Notes under the pieces: model-generated
Databases searched by the model: none
Told to the model about the DNA's origin: nothing
What the model saw: only the letters and a program-made list of their open reading frames with translations
Source of the DNA: Martinezella tropici
GTDB taxonomy: Bacteria > Pseudomonadota > Alphaproteobacteria > Rhizobiales > Rhizobiaceae
Direction of reading: 5' to 3'
Assembly (NCBI RefSeq): GCF_008370325.1
Contig: NZ_VNIP01000003.1
Coordinates: 434,001-498,000 of the forward strand
DNA length: 64,000 nucleotides
Made by a program: the position numbers and the translations under genes
Shown here: in pieces, positions 9,094 through 18,092 of the stretch
Layout: each line of letters opens with the position of its first letter
Numbering within the stretch: position 1 is the stretch's first letter

Positions 9094-9753
9094 TCAGCAG
9101 GTATGAGCGCCATAGCCTCGCAGGAACATGTCCACGCCCTGTCGTGCGGCAACCTCGATTTCCAGTTCGGTCGGCGTTTCGCCGAACAGAGTCGTCATCT
9201 GCAAGTCGGCATTGGTCAACGCGGTGAACTGACGGGCGGCAACGTCGCAGTCGGGAACCTTGAGGAGGCCTTGATGGTGGAGGCGGGCAAAGATGGCGCC
9301 GAGTGCCGTGCCGATCTTGCAGGGGCCCTGCTCACGCCAGGCTTCAAAGAGGTGAGGATAGCGAGAGGCTTCGGACTGGATGAGCTTGCGCAGGAACTTG
9401 CCGTCCTGATTGTAGAGGCAGTTACGGTTCAAATTGACCGCGAAAGCGATCAGATCTTCCCGCAGCTTCTCCGGCCTGTCGGGAAAGGCGGCAAATGCAG
9501 CAAAGACGGCAGCATTGGCCCGCGCGGTCACGTCGGCGACGACTGCGATGAACAGCGTCTCCTTCTCGCGGTAGTGATTGTAGATGGTCTGCCGGGAGAC
9601 GCAGGCCCGCGCCGCGATTTCGTCGATGCTCGCGCCCAAAAAACCCTCCCGGCAGAAGACTTCGACCGCTGCATCGAGGATGGGGACGCGTTTCAGGCAT
9701 TGGGCGGGTCTTGTAGATCTTGCCTGCAAGGCAACAGTGTTCCGGCTGTTCAT
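9094..9753 (-). CDS. TetR family repressor, divergent from a Bcr/CflA exporter
   Basis: 219 residues with an N-terminal helix-turn-helix at about 25-70 (ASIDEIAARACVSRQTIYNHY) and an all-helical ligand domain after it. The ATG at 9753 is preferred over an upstream in-frame start at 9873. The longer form would carry 40 residues unlike any TetR protein and would run through the operator region. It faces a drug exporter gene at 9970 with a 38-bp dyad between, which is the standard layout for a ligand-released local repressor. Confidence 0.85.
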   Translation of the reverse strand: MNSRNTVALQARSTRPAQCLKRVPILDAAVEVFCREGFLGASIDEIAARACVSRQTIYNHYREKETLFIAVVADVTARANAAVFAAFAAFPDRPEKLREDLIAFAVNLNRNCLYNQDGKFLRKLIQSEASRYPHLFEAWREQGPCKIGTALGAIFARLHHQGLLKVPDCDVAARQFTALTNADLQMTTLFGETPTELEIEVAARQGVDMFLRGYGAHTC

Positions 9754-9779
9754 GAAATGAAGATAATGCGCATTGACGA

Positions 9780-9817
9780 TTTGGACAATAGCGTCTAATT
9801 TGACGCTTGTGTCCAAA
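9780..9817. promoter_or_regulatory. 38-bp dyad operator between TetR and exporter genes
   Basis: The left arm TTTGGACAATAGCGTC and the right arm GACGCTTGTGTCCAAA are inverted repeats that match at 14 of 16 positions around a 6-bp centre. The outer TTTGGACA/TGTCCAAA halves and inner GCGTC/GACGC halves could each contact one subunit of a TetR dimer pair. It lies 27 bp before the TetR start and about 150 bp before the exporter start. Confidence 0.65.
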
Positions 9818-9969
9818 AAAATGGACGAAATTGTTAAAGCCCAATTCTGGCCGTTTTCCTCCCAAGATCGCACGGCTTTCCGGTGGGAACATGGATTTCA
9901 CTCCCTTCGAGGGAGATGCGGTGCGACGGCAATCCGGCTTTTGCACTCGGAACTTTTTGAAAGATCATC

Positions 9970-11172
9970 ATGACGACGTCTTTCCTTCGCTATGCGATCA
10001 TCCTCGGCCTGCTTTCGGCCATCGGTCCGTTTGCAATCGACATGTATCTCCCCGCTCTGCCCTCGATTGGCAGGGACCTTGCGGCGGAAAATAATGTCGT
10101 TCAGCTCAGCCTGCTGTTCTTTTTCATTCCATTCGCCGTCTTTCAGCTTCTCTATGGGCCGCTGTCGGACATGTGGGGCCGCAAGGCGCCGCTCTACATC
10201 GGCATCGGCCTCTTCGCGGTGGCAAGTGTCGGTGCCGCCATGGCCAGTAATATCGAGACGCTGATCGCCTTCCGTTTCCTGCAGGGCATCGGCGGGGCCG
10301 CCGGCATGGTGGTGCCGCGCGCCATTGTGCGCGACATGCACACCGGCGTGCAGGCGGCGCGGCTGATGTCGCTGCTGATGCTGGTGTTCAGCATCTCGCC
10401 GATTCTCGCGCCGCTGACAGGCAGTGCGGTTATTGCCTTCTATGGCTGGCGCGGCGTGTTCTGGGCGGTGACGGCTGCGGCCGGCATCGGCCTTATCCTG
10501 CTGTCCACGCAGCTCGAGGAAACCCGGACGAAGGATGAGCGCTCGGAAAGCGGCCTTCGCAGCGCCATGGCCGCTTACCGTCTGCTACTTGGCGACCGCA
10601 ATTTCCTGACGCTGACCTTCATCGGCGGTCTCGGCATTTCAAGCTTTCTGGTTTATCTCGCCAACTCGCCCTTCGTGTTGATCGACCATTACCATTTGAC
10701 ACCGACGCAATACAGCCTTGCCTTCTCGATCAATGCCGTCTCCTTCTTCGCCGTGTCGCAGCTCACTGGCTGGCTGGGCGAGCGTTTCGGGCTGGTTCGG
10801 GTCATGCGGATCGCGATCACGGCCTTTGCCACCACCATGGCGGCGCTGGCGATCGTCATGAGCCTCGGCTTCAGCCAGTTGCCTGTGCTGGCGGTGTTGC
10901 TCTTCGTCGGCTACGGCTTCCTCGGCTTGGTCATCCCGACGACTGCGGTGCTGGCGCTGGAGGATCACGGTGAAATCGCCGGCACAGCCTCGGCGCTGAT
11001 GGGAACGCTGCAATTCGTCACGGCAGCTGTCGCCATGGTCATCGCCGCCTTGTTTTTCGACGGCACGCCTTTGCCCATGGTTGCCGGCATCGCGCTATGC
11101 GCTGTTGCCGCCCTACTGCTGACGCAGGCGACCGTTGCCCGCCGACGAGTAGCCGAAGCGGCGGCGGAATAG
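9970..11172 (+). CDS. Bcr/CflA family multidrug efflux MFS transporter
   Basis: 400 residues with 12 predicted membrane segments. Family marks: AIDMYLPALPSIGRDL in the first helix and loop (the D and P of the Bcr group), GPLSDMWGRKAPLYIG as the MFS loop 2-3 motif near residues 64-79, and the motif-C-like FRFLQGIGGAAGMVVPRAIVRD near 100-120. These proton antiporters expel drugs such as bicyclomycin, chloramphenicol or sulfonamides; which of these applies here cannot be read from sequence. It is controlled by the divergent TetR gene through the dyad at 9780, as judged by position. Confidence 0.9.
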   Translation: MTTSFLRYAIILGLLSAIGPFAIDMYLPALPSIGRDLAAENNVVQLSLLFFFIPFAVFQLLYGPLSDMWGRKAPLYIGIGLFAVASVGAAMASNIETLIAFRFLQGIGGAAGMVVPRAIVRDMHTGVQAARLMSLLMLVFSISPILAPLTGSAVIAFYGWRGVFWAVTAAAGIGLILLSTQLEETRTKDERSESGLRSAMAAYRLLLGDRNFLTLTFIGGLGISSFLVYLANSPFVLIDHYHLTPTQYSLAFSINAVSFFAVSQLTGWLGERFGLVRVMRIAITAFATTMAALAIVMSLGFSQLPVLAVLLFVGYGFLGLVIPTTAVLALEDHGEIAGTASALMGTLQFVTAAVAMVIAALFFDGTPLPMVAGIALCAVAALLLTQATVARRRVAEAAAE

Positions 11173-11258
11173 AACCCATCCCCCATGAGCATGACCAAGG
11201 GATCAGCATGGAAATGCCGCAAGCTCGTTCCTGAAAGGGATCTCCGCATTGGCTGAGC

Positions 11259-12698
11259 TCAGCGCTCTTCGGCTTTCGTCGCCGTGCCGGGCAGAGCAAA
11301 AGCGAAGAGGAGGCTGACGAGAAGGCCGCCGGACGCAAGCCAGAGAGCGAGCTTGATGCCCTCTGCCGTCGCGGCTGCCGACGAGAGGCCGCTCGATCCG
11401 GCCGCATAACCGTTGGCTATGGCGATCAGGACGGCCAGCCCGACACAGTTTCCGACGCTTAGCGTCGTGGAAGCCATGCCGGATGCGACGCCCTGTTCAT
11501 CGTGGTGTACGCCGGAAGCGGCGGCGATCCACATGCCGGTCCAGACGATGCCCTGGCCGATGCCTGAGACGATCAGGCCCGGCACGATGGCAAGATAGGG
11601 GCTGTTCACATCGGAGCCCGGAATGAGCAGCGCCGTGCCGACTGTGCCCACGACCATGCCAACAATTAGCGTCGCGCGGGTGGAAAGCCGCGTCGCCAGC
11701 CGCTCGCCTGCCTGCGTGCCCGCTGCGATGGAGATGGAAGGCACGAGGAAGGCCCATCCGGTCTGGAGCGCGGTCAGCCCCTGCACGTCCTGAAACAGGA
11801 CTGTCAGGAAATAGGGCAGCACGCCGCAAGTGCCCATGTAGAGGAAGGTAATTGTCATGCCGGCGATGAGGCTGCGGTTGCGGAACAGACGCGGCGGCAT
11901 CAATGGGTCAGAGCTGCGCGCCTCGATCATGGCGAAGGCTACGAGGAAGATCCCCGACAGGACCAGCGCCCCGATTACGCCCGATGAAGTCCAGCCGATT
12001 TCCGGTCCCTCCACCAGCGCGAAGACCAGCAACGTCGCGCCGGCCGTCACCGTCAGCGCGCCAGGCAGATCGAAGCTACGGCGCTCATGCCGTTGCGGAT
12101 CCCGCGGAATGGCGAAGAAAGCGGCGATGATGGCGATGCCGGCCAGCGTAACGTTGACATAGAATACGGCCGGCCAGCCCCAGGTGGCGGTTAGAAAACC
12201 ACCGGCCAGCGCACCAATGCTGAGGCCGCTTGCGCCCGCGCCACCCCATACGGCCAGGGCCCGGTTGCGTTCCGGCCCTTCGGCAAACAGGCGGTTGATG
12301 AGCGAGAGGGTGGCCGGAAACAAAAACGCCGCCCCGATGCCCTGCACCGCACGCGCTGCCACGATGACTTCCGGCGACCATGCAAGCCCGCCGGCGAGTG
12401 AGGATAGCCCGTATAGCCAGAGGGCGAAGATGAACATGCGCCGCTGGCCGATCAGATCGGCCGCCCGGCCACCGAACAGCAGGAAGCCGCCGCAGAACAC
12501 CATGTAGGCACTCACGACCCATTGCAGGGTTTGGTTCGAGAAGCCAAGGCCGGCACCGATCTCCGGCAACGCGACGAAAACGATGTTGATATCCAGCGAA
12601 TAGATGAGTTGAGCGAAGGCGAGCAGCGCGAGGGCGACACCCCTTCGCGCGCCAGTGCCCGATGCCGGCGCGAGGGCGGCATGATCCGATGCAGTCAT
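11259..12698 (-). CDS. DHA2 family (14-TM) multidrug MFS transporter
   Basis: 479 residues and about 14 membrane helices, of the EmrB/QacA type. Visible motifs: SLDINIVFVALPEIGAGLGF in helix 1 (the D1-type motif of DHA2 members), GGRAADLIGQRRMF as the loop 2-3 motif, and the antiporter motif GGAGASGLSIGALAGGFLT in helix 5. ATG 12698 is chosen because GGAG lies seven bases before it; an ATG four codons upstream at 12710 is the alternative. It is divergent from a TetR gene and convergent with the Bcr/CflA gene. Confidence 0.88.
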   Translation of the reverse strand: MTASDHAALAPASGTGARRGVALALLAFAQLIYSLDINIVFVALPEIGAGLGFSNQTLQWVVSAYMVFCGGFLLFGGRAADLIGQRRMFIFALWLYGLSSLAGGLAWSPEVIVAARAVQGIGAAFLFPATLSLINRLFAEGPERNRALAVWGGAGASGLSIGALAGGFLTATWGWPAVFYVNVTLAGIAIIAAFFAIPRDPQRHERRSFDLPGALTVTAGATLLVFALVEGPEIGWTSSGVIGALVLSGIFLVAFAMIEARSSDPLMPPRLFRNRSLIAGMTITFLYMGTCGVLPYFLTVLFQDVQGLTALQTGWAFLVPSISIAAGTQAGERLATRLSTRATLIVGMVVGTVGTALLIPGSDVNSPYLAIVPGLIVSGIGQGIVWTGMWIAAASGVHHDEQGVASGMASTTLSVGNCVGLAVLIAIANGYAAGSSGLSSAAATAEGIKLALWLASGGLLVSLLFAFALPGTATKAEER

Positions 12699-12721
12699 GT
12701 CAAACTCCATTACGACGATTC

Positions 12722-12788
12722 TTTGTCAATCACTAAAGAATAAGGCCTTGCATCAGCCGGTCAAGCGAATTATTTGTTGATCACTCAA
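12722..12788. promoter_or_regulatory. Paired operator half-sites between DHA2 exporter and TetR genes
   Basis: TTTGTCAATCACTAAA (12722-12737) and TTTGTTGATCACTCAA (12773-12788) agree at 13 of 16 positions and lie 51 bp apart. The second copy is close to a palindrome around TGATCA. One copy sits just upstream of each of the two divergent genes, as expected for a repressor that shuts both promoters. Confidence 0.5.
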
Positions 12789-12802
12789 TATTGGAGAAAG
12801 CG

Positions 12803-13399
12803 ATGGCGGGACGCCCGCGCGAGTTCGATCGGGATGCGGCATTGGCCAAGGCGCGCGACGCCTTTTGGTCGCGCGGCTATGAAGGCGTGTCGATGGCCGA
12901 TCTGGTGGAGACGCTGGGGATCGCCTCGGCGCGCATTTATGCGGCCTTCGGATCGAAGGAGGCCCTCTTTCGTGAAGCAATCGCGCTCTACGACGAAGGC
13001 GAAGGCGGCTTCGCCACGCGCGCGCTGGCGGAGGAACCGACAGCTGCCCGTGCGATAGAGCGCAGCCTGCGCGAAGCGGTCGAAACCTATACCCGCAAGG
13101 ACCGGCCGCAAGGGTGCATGGTGGTATCAGCCGCGACCAACTGCGCGGCTGAAAATGACGGCGTACGTGAATTTCTAGCCGACTATCGCCGCCGCCGGAC
13201 CGCCTCGCTTGTCGAACGTTTGAAGCGCGCGATGACGGAAGGCGAACTACGCCCGGATACGGATGCTCCGGCGCTTGGAGATTACTATGCCACCGTCCTG
13301 CACGGTCTTTCCGTGCAAGCGCGGGACGGCGTGTCACGAACGCGCCTGCTGGCCATGATCCCGGCGGCCATGCTTGCTATTCAAGCCGTTTCCTCATGA
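12803..13399 (+). CDS. TetR family repressor of the DHA2 exporter
   Basis: 198 residues. It begins MAGRPREFDRDAALAKARD, the N-terminus typical of the AcrR/NemR-like branch, with the helix-turn-helix VSMADLVETLGIASARIYAAF at about residues 30-50. The C-terminal domain contains a conserved cysteine segment, GCMVVSAATNCA, as found in thiol-reactive members of this branch (NemR-like), so electrophile sensing is possible. ATG 12803 follows GGAGAAAG. It is divergent from the exporter gene ending at 11259. Confidence 0.86.
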   Translation: MAGRPREFDRDAALAKARDAFWSRGYEGVSMADLVETLGIASARIYAAFGSKEALFREAIALYDEGEGGFATRALAEEPTAARAIERSLREAVETYTRKDRPQGCMVVSAATNCAAENDGVREFLADYRRRRTASLVERLKRAMTEGELRPDTDAPALGDYYATVLHGLSVQARDGVSRTRLLAMIPAAMLAIQAVSS

Positions 13400-13922
13400 C
13401 GTTCCGGATCGACATAGACGTTCATGCGCGTTCGGCTCGTCACAGACGTACCGAGGCTGGCCGGCCGACGTGATGTCAGCCTTGCTCGATATCGAGATTC
13501 GTCCCTCATGCATTTCCGTCCGGAGCGAAATTGCAGGGTCAAGAAGCGTAGCGGTCGCCTTGCAGGGATCGGAATGAGATTTGTTCCCGCAGATGCGCGG
13601 CTTGGCGTGACGGCGCCGCTTGATGCCGTCTGAAAAGGGCCGCTTCCCCATCAGCTTCGGGCTGACCGGGCCGATTAGCAAGACATTTTTCCAATGGCCT
13701 CTTTCACCCTCGCCACATTCGGACCTTCCGCTGCTCCCTCATAGTGAGACGCACTTGCGCGTGATCCTCGGCGATACCTGCCCTTTGCATAACGGCCTGC
13801 AATTGACCGAAGCGAGAGATCACCCGTTTTGACCTCTTAATACTTGCTGAATTTCCAAATGCCGGCAGTCCAAATGCTGACAGTTCTGCAGGATTCCGAG
13901 CTCCGATCATTTATGCAAGCCG
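13400..13922. other. Intergenic region, no confirmed gene
   Basis: 523 bp between convergent TetR and LysR genes. Short frames exist on both strands, for example a 95-codon minus-strand frame at 13394-13681 rich in Arg, Lys and Cys. None has a ribosome binding site, a domain or a hydrophobic pattern that I recognise. The stretch may be decayed coding sequence or a transposition scar, but I cannot name a parent gene. Confidence 0.4.
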
Positions 13923-14858
13923 CTATCGTTCGCGCTCCAACCAGGGCAAGCTCCGCGAAAAGTGTTCAGCAATCCAGTCAGCGAAGGCCCGCGTTTTGTT
14001 GGGAACGTGCTGTGTCGAGGGATGCACGATGTAGATTCCCCCCTCATCAGGCACCGGATAATTGTCGAGAACCGGGACAAGGCGGCCATTGCTGAGCTCA
14101 CGGGTAACGAGCCAGTCCGTCGCGTAAAGCAATCCATGTCCGTTGACCGATGCAAGCACCAGAGCCTCGGCGTCATCCGATATAAACGGACCGGAAACCG
14201 GAACCGAAAGCTGATCGCCGCCGGGCATTATGAATTCCCAGAGGAACGGATTAGGCTTTCCAGAAAAAATCAAACAATCATGTCTCGCGAGATCACCCGG
14301 TGTCATGGGTGCCGGATGTCGTTCAAGATACGATCGTGACGCTACAATCATTCGCTTTCTGTCCGCGAGCTTGCGGCTCACGAGTCTCGAATCCGGCAAC
14401 ACCCCAAGGCGTATGGCAAGATCGAACCCCTCCCCGATCAGATCCACGAACCGATTCGAGAACGAAACATCAAGCGTCACGCCATCGTACGCGTCGAGAA
14501 ACTCGACGAGCAATGGCATCAGCCACATCCGGCCAAAACTACCGGGCAAAGCCAGGCGAAGCCGTCCTCGCGGCTCACCATTCGAATATCGTTCTGCTTC
14601 TTGGCCCGCACTCATCAACCCTTGAAGCAGAGGCCGGATCTGCTGAAGGTAAATTTGCCCGACCTCGGTCAGTGCGATGCTGCGCGTGGACCGCTCAAGA
14701 AGCCGAACTCCGAGATGCTGCTCCAAGTTCTGCACACGGCGGGAAACCACCGTAGCATCACGTCCAAGCCGCCGGCCGGCCGCATTGAACGATCCGTCCT
14801 CGGCGACGGCCACAAACGCCGTTAAACTCTCGATGTCAGGGAGAAAAGATTGCTGCAT
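13923..14858 (-). CDS. LysR family transcriptional regulator
   Basis: 311 residues. The N-terminal winged helix reads LTAFVAVAEDGSFNAAGRRL and DATVVSRRVQNLEQHLGVRL (about residues 10-50), followed by the LysR substrate-binding domain from about residue 95 (GRLRLALPGSFGRMWLMPLL). ATG 14858 is chosen because the helix-turn-helix begins at the usual distance from it; an in-frame start at 14891 would overlap the operator further. It belongs to the branch that often regulates a divergent quinone oxidoreductase gene, which is the layout here. Confidence 0.87.
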   Translation of the reverse strand: MQQSFLPDIESLTAFVAVAEDGSFNAAGRRLGRDATVVSRRVQNLEQHLGVRLLERSTRSIALTEVGQIYLQQIRPLLQGLMSAGQEAERYSNGEPRGRLRLALPGSFGRMWLMPLLVEFLDAYDGVTLDVSFSNRFVDLIGEGFDLAIRLGVLPDSRLVSRKLADRKRMIVASRSYLERHPAPMTPGDLARHDCLIFSGKPNPFLWEFIMPGGDQLSVPVSGPFISDDAEALVLASVNGHGLLYATDWLVTRELSNGRLVPVLDNYPVPDEGGIYIVHPSTQHVPNKTRAFADWIAEHFSRSLPWLERER

Positions 14859-14879
14859 AATATGCAGATATATACTGCA
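14853..14879. promoter_or_regulatory. Overlapping LysR-type palindromes at the LysR start codon
   Basis: CTGCATAATATGCAG (14853-14867) is a perfect 7-1-7 palindrome, and TGCAGATATATACTGCA (14863-14879) is a perfect 5-7-5 palindrome sharing its left arm. The first covers the LysR start codon (14856-14858), so binding there should block LysR expression. The second faces the oxidoreductase gene at 14954. This arrangement suggests a sliding or alternate-site activator mechanism. Confidence 0.55.
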
Positions 14880-14953
14880 AATTGCCGGCATTCCATATAT
14901 TTTCCACAGGAGCGATATTCGTGCAGGTCAAACTCCAAGAAAGGACAACGCCG

Positions 14954-15961
14954 ATGCACGCAATTTCGCTAAATGGACCTTCCTTTGATCACCTGACGAG
15001 AACCGAAGTCCCCGACCCTCAGCCGCCGGGGCATGCCCAGGCATTGATCCGAATGCATGCCGCAAGTCTCAACTTCATCGATCTTGCCGTCGCGCTGGGA
15101 AAATATCCGGGCATCGATTATCCGCTCATTCCAGTCGCCGACGGCGTTGGCGAGGTGATCGCAATCGGGGACGGTGTCTCGGGCTTTGCTATTGGTGATC
15201 GTGTTGCTTTGCACCCGAAAGCTATCTGGTTTGCCGGGCAAGGAACGGCAGAAAGAGCTGGCGTAACCCGCGGTGTAACCTTACCGGGTTCCCTGATCGA
15301 GGTGGCAACGGCGGATGCCGGCTCACTCGTTAAAATCGCCGATCATCTGTCCTGGGAGGCCGCTGCAACCACTCCGATCGCGGCGACGACTGCGTGGAAC
15401 GCACTGGTATGCGCTGATATCGGTCCTGGTTCCACCGCAGTTTTTCTCGGAACAGGCGGTGTCTCGCTTTTGGGTCTCCAACTGGCCAAGACCAGGGGCG
15501 CGCGGGTGATCGTCACCTCTTCCTCCGATAAAAAGTTGGAATTCGCGCGCAAGCTCGGCGCCGACGCAACAATCAATTACAGCCGCTCATCGGACTGGGA
15601 TTTGCAGGTTCTGGAACTGACCAATGGGCTGGGCGCTGATCTCGTCCTCGATACTGTCGGAACTGACACATTCGTTCGGTCGCTTGCCGCAACCCGTTAT
15701 GGGGGTGTCATCTTCACGATCGGCTTCGTTACAGGGACGAACCTGCAGATCGATCTGATGCCGATCATCGTCAAGGCTCTGCGGGTCCAAGGAAACAATA
15801 CAGGATCGGCGGAGGACTTCGGCAAGGCTATGAAGGCGATCGACGCTGCCCAGATCGCACCGGTGGTGGCCCAAACATACAGTGTCAACAATGTCGCAGA
15901 AGCTTACCGTGCACAGTCCAAGGGGCCTCTTGGGAAACTCGCCATTCGACTGGACTGGTGA
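14954..15961 (+). CDS. Zinc-independent quinone oxidoreductase (medium-chain dehydrogenase family)
   Basis: 335 residues. An N-terminal GroES-like domain (VADGVGEVIAIGDGVSGFAIGDRV near 60-85) precedes the NADPH-binding Rossmann domain with FLGTGGVSLLGLQLAK near 165. The GHE motif and catalytic cysteine of zinc alcohol dehydrogenases are absent, so a QOR-like reductase of quinones or enones is likely. ATG 14954 follows AAGGA about 10 bases upstream; an in-frame ATG at 14882 lies in the operator region and is rejected. It is divergent from the LysR gene, its probable regulator. Confidence 0.85.
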   Translation: MHAISLNGPSFDHLTRTEVPDPQPPGHAQALIRMHAASLNFIDLAVALGKYPGIDYPLIPVADGVGEVIAIGDGVSGFAIGDRVALHPKAIWFAGQGTAERAGVTRGVTLPGSLIEVATADAGSLVKIADHLSWEAAATTPIAATTAWNALVCADIGPGSTAVFLGTGGVSLLGLQLAKTRGARVIVTSSSDKKLEFARKLGADATINYSRSSDWDLQVLELTNGLGADLVLDTVGTDTFVRSLAATRYGGVIFTIGFVTGTNLQIDLMPIIVKALRVQGNNTGSAEDFGKAMKAIDAAQIAPVVAQTYSVNNVAEAYRAQSKGPLGKLAIRLDW

Positions 15962-16190
15962 GACACTCACCTGTACGGCGGCTCGTTGCCTGGAGCAATC
16001 GCCTTTTGAGAATGACTTATGACCGAGACGGGACGATACTCGATCGCGATCCAATCTCGGCCATATAATGTTGCAAGATCTTATCGGTCACGCACGTCCA
16101 CCGTACGGTAGTGGTGACCGCAGTGCCAATTCCTTAGAAGTCCACGGCCTTCGTGATATGCCTGCGCGCGGACTATAGGAATTTGCGTCC

Positions 16191-17081
16191 CTAACTCTGA
16201 TCGCGAAGCGTGTCGGCGATCATTGCATCGAGGCTCTGCGCCTCGACACCAAGGATAGCCTCGGAATCAGAGGAATCAACGAGCAACGGGCTTTCGAACA
16301 GATAGCTCATCTCGACTAGCTCATGCATGCCGAATGCCTCCATCTGAGCATGCGAGTAAATGCTGATGTCGGGAAGCTCCTTGCCGAGCATTGCCGCAGT
16401 CCTCTGCATGAGTTCCCGAGGTGAGACATGCTGCGACGGAACGTGAAATGCGCGCCCCCACTCTCCGCTATACGAGGAAGCGGCCACCAGAGTCCTGGCT
16501 ACGTCCTTCGTGAACGTCCAGGCGTGGTTTGCGTCGAGATCGCCCAAAAACGCAACGGGCTTCGAGTCGAGCAGGGAAGGCAGAGCGAGAAGCGAAAAGT
16601 AGGTGACCGCTCCGTATCCCAGATAATCGCTGGACCGGATTTCCAAGGCCGGGACGTCAGCACGCAGGGCACGCTGCCACATGATGGTTCGGACCGTTCC
16701 CTTGCGCGAGGTCGGATCGAGAGGCTGATCGAAGCGAAGCGGGACAGTGGCATTCGCGCCATATCCATAAACATTGCCAAGGACGAGGAGTTTTGCACCG
16801 ACGATTTCCGCTGCGCGCACGACTCCGTCCATGATCGGGAAAAAATCAGTTGGCCAACGATGATAGGGGGCCATGGCGCACATGAAAATCGCCTCGGCGC
16901 CCTGACTGATCCGGGCTAGCGCTGCCGCATCCGTGGCGTCTGCCTGAACCGTGCGCACATGCTTGAGATCAATCGAGCCAACGCCACGGCTCGTAAGAAC
17001 GACATCATGCCCCTCTTCCCCAAGGAGACGAGCCGTTTCAACACCCACCGGGCCGGCTCCCACAACAACATAGGTACTCAT
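16191..17081 (-). CDS. NAD-dependent epimerase/dehydratase-like protein (extended SDR)
   Basis: 296 residues with an N-terminal dinucleotide fold, VVVGAGPVGVETARLLGEEG (about residues 5-24), in place of the more usual GxxGxxG of SDR proteins. It follows the general pattern of atypical SDRs with DATDAAALARI near residue 60 and a NVYGYG segment near 115, where the tyrosine could be catalytic. No clear YxxxK pair was seen, so NmrA-like sensing or an isomerase role are alternatives. ATG 17081 follows AAGGA; the start at 17126 is rejected. It is divergent from an AraC gene at 17191. Confidence 0.75.
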   Translation of the reverse strand: MSTYVVVGAGPVGVETARLLGEEGHDVVLTSRGVGSIDLKHVRTVQADATDAAALARISQGAEAIFMCAMAPYHRWPTDFFPIMDGVVRAAEIVGAKLLVLGNVYGYGANATVPLRFDQPLDPTSRKGTVRTIMWQRALRADVPALEIRSSDYLGYGAVTYFSLLALPSLLDSKPVAFLGDLDANHAWTFTKDVARTLVAASSYSGEWGRAFHVPSQHVSPRELMQRTAAMLGKELPDISIYSHAQMEAFGMHELVEMSYLFESPLLVDSSDSEAILGVEAQSLDAMIADTLRDQS

Positions 17082-17190
17082 GTCAATCCTTTCGACAACC
17101 GCGATACAGTTCAGTTTGCGAGGCATCGCATTGAAAATCGCGCGGTAATCGCCAAATTGTCAGCATGTTCCGCTAAACATTGAGGCTCCC

Positions 17191-18000
17191 ATGCATGAGC
17201 AGTCTGCTGTGCCCGAGGCCAAAGTCGTTACAGTCACGCCATTGCAGATTGAGGCAGGGAGTTTTCAGCTGCCTCGCGCAAATCGGCATCGCGTCCTCAT
17301 TCACGCCAGCGCGGCGACGCGGTCCTACTGCGGCCAAGCTGGAAGATATTTCGTACGGCGGGCCGGCGACATCGATTTGGTACCAGCTGGCGAAGAGGGA
17401 GGATTTGAGGCGGAGACCCGGTTCAATACCCTGGAGCTTGGCCTCTCCTCCGCTTTGATTGAAAACGTCGCGACTGAACTGGGATCTGGACGCCTCGGAC
17501 GGCTTGAAACGCGCCATCTTCTTCGCGATGAAAGGATTGAGCACCTCGCGCGCGCGCTCGAAAATGACTTCCGGATGGGGTCGCCAAGTGGATCGTTGTT
17601 CGCCGACAGCATCGGCGTTGCGCTGGCGGTTCGCTTGCTGGAACTTAAGGAAAAGGGGCCCGAGAGAAGCAGCCGTTTGTCCGATCTCCAGCTGAAGCGT
17701 GTACTGGACTTCATTGAAGCCCAAATTCAAACACCGCTTTCCTTGGATACGCTGAGTAAGGTTGCAGGCGTCAGCAATTCACATCTTAGGACCTGGTTCA
17801 AGGCTGCAACCGGGCTAACAGTCCATCGCTATGTGCTTCGCCGCCGGATCGAGAAGGCGCGGTTATTGTTGCTGTCTGGCGACTCCAGTATCAGCGAAGT
17901 GGCGCATCTGACGGGCTTTGCCCATCAGTCCCATCTGGCTCATTGGATGCGCCGCGAGCTTGGCGAAACACCCCGCAGTTTGAAGCGATCACGATCCTGA
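17191..18000 (+). CDS. AraC family transcriptional regulator
   Basis: 269 residues with a poorly conserved N-terminal cupin-like domain and a C-terminal AraC helix-turn-helix pair (about 170-265): LSLDTLSKVAGVSNSHLRTW, then SEVAHLTGFAHQSHLAHWMR and ELGETPRSLKR. It is divergent from the epimerase-like gene, separated by 109 bp, and so is its probable regulator. This is the short-sensor type often seen next to SDR enzymes in rhizobia. The inducer is unknown. Confidence 0.85.
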   Translation: MHEQSAVPEAKVVTVTPLQIEAGSFQLPRANRHRVLIHASAATRSYCGQAGRYFVRRAGDIDLVPAGEEGGFEAETRFNTLELGLSSALIENVATELGSGRLGRLETRHLLRDERIEHLARALENDFRMGSPSGSLFADSIGVALAVRLLELKEKGPERSSRLSDLQLKRVLDFIEAQIQTPLSLDTLSKVAGVSNSHLRTWFKAATGLTVHRYVLRRRIEKARLLLLSGDSSISEVAHLTGFAHQSHLAHWMRRELGETPRSLKRSRS

Positions 18001-18092
18001 GCGATCGCAATCGAAGTCGCCTGACGTCGAATCCGCGCTCCAATGCAGACCTCCTTTATCACTGCAGGGCGCGCCTGGCGGCTCGATTGTCC

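Noticed and set aside
13394..13681. 95-codon minus-strand frame after the TetR gene
   Set aside because: Basic, Cys- and Ser-rich composition without recognisable motifs; overlaps the TetR stop and lacks a ribosome site. Could be a relic, but no parent gene can be named.
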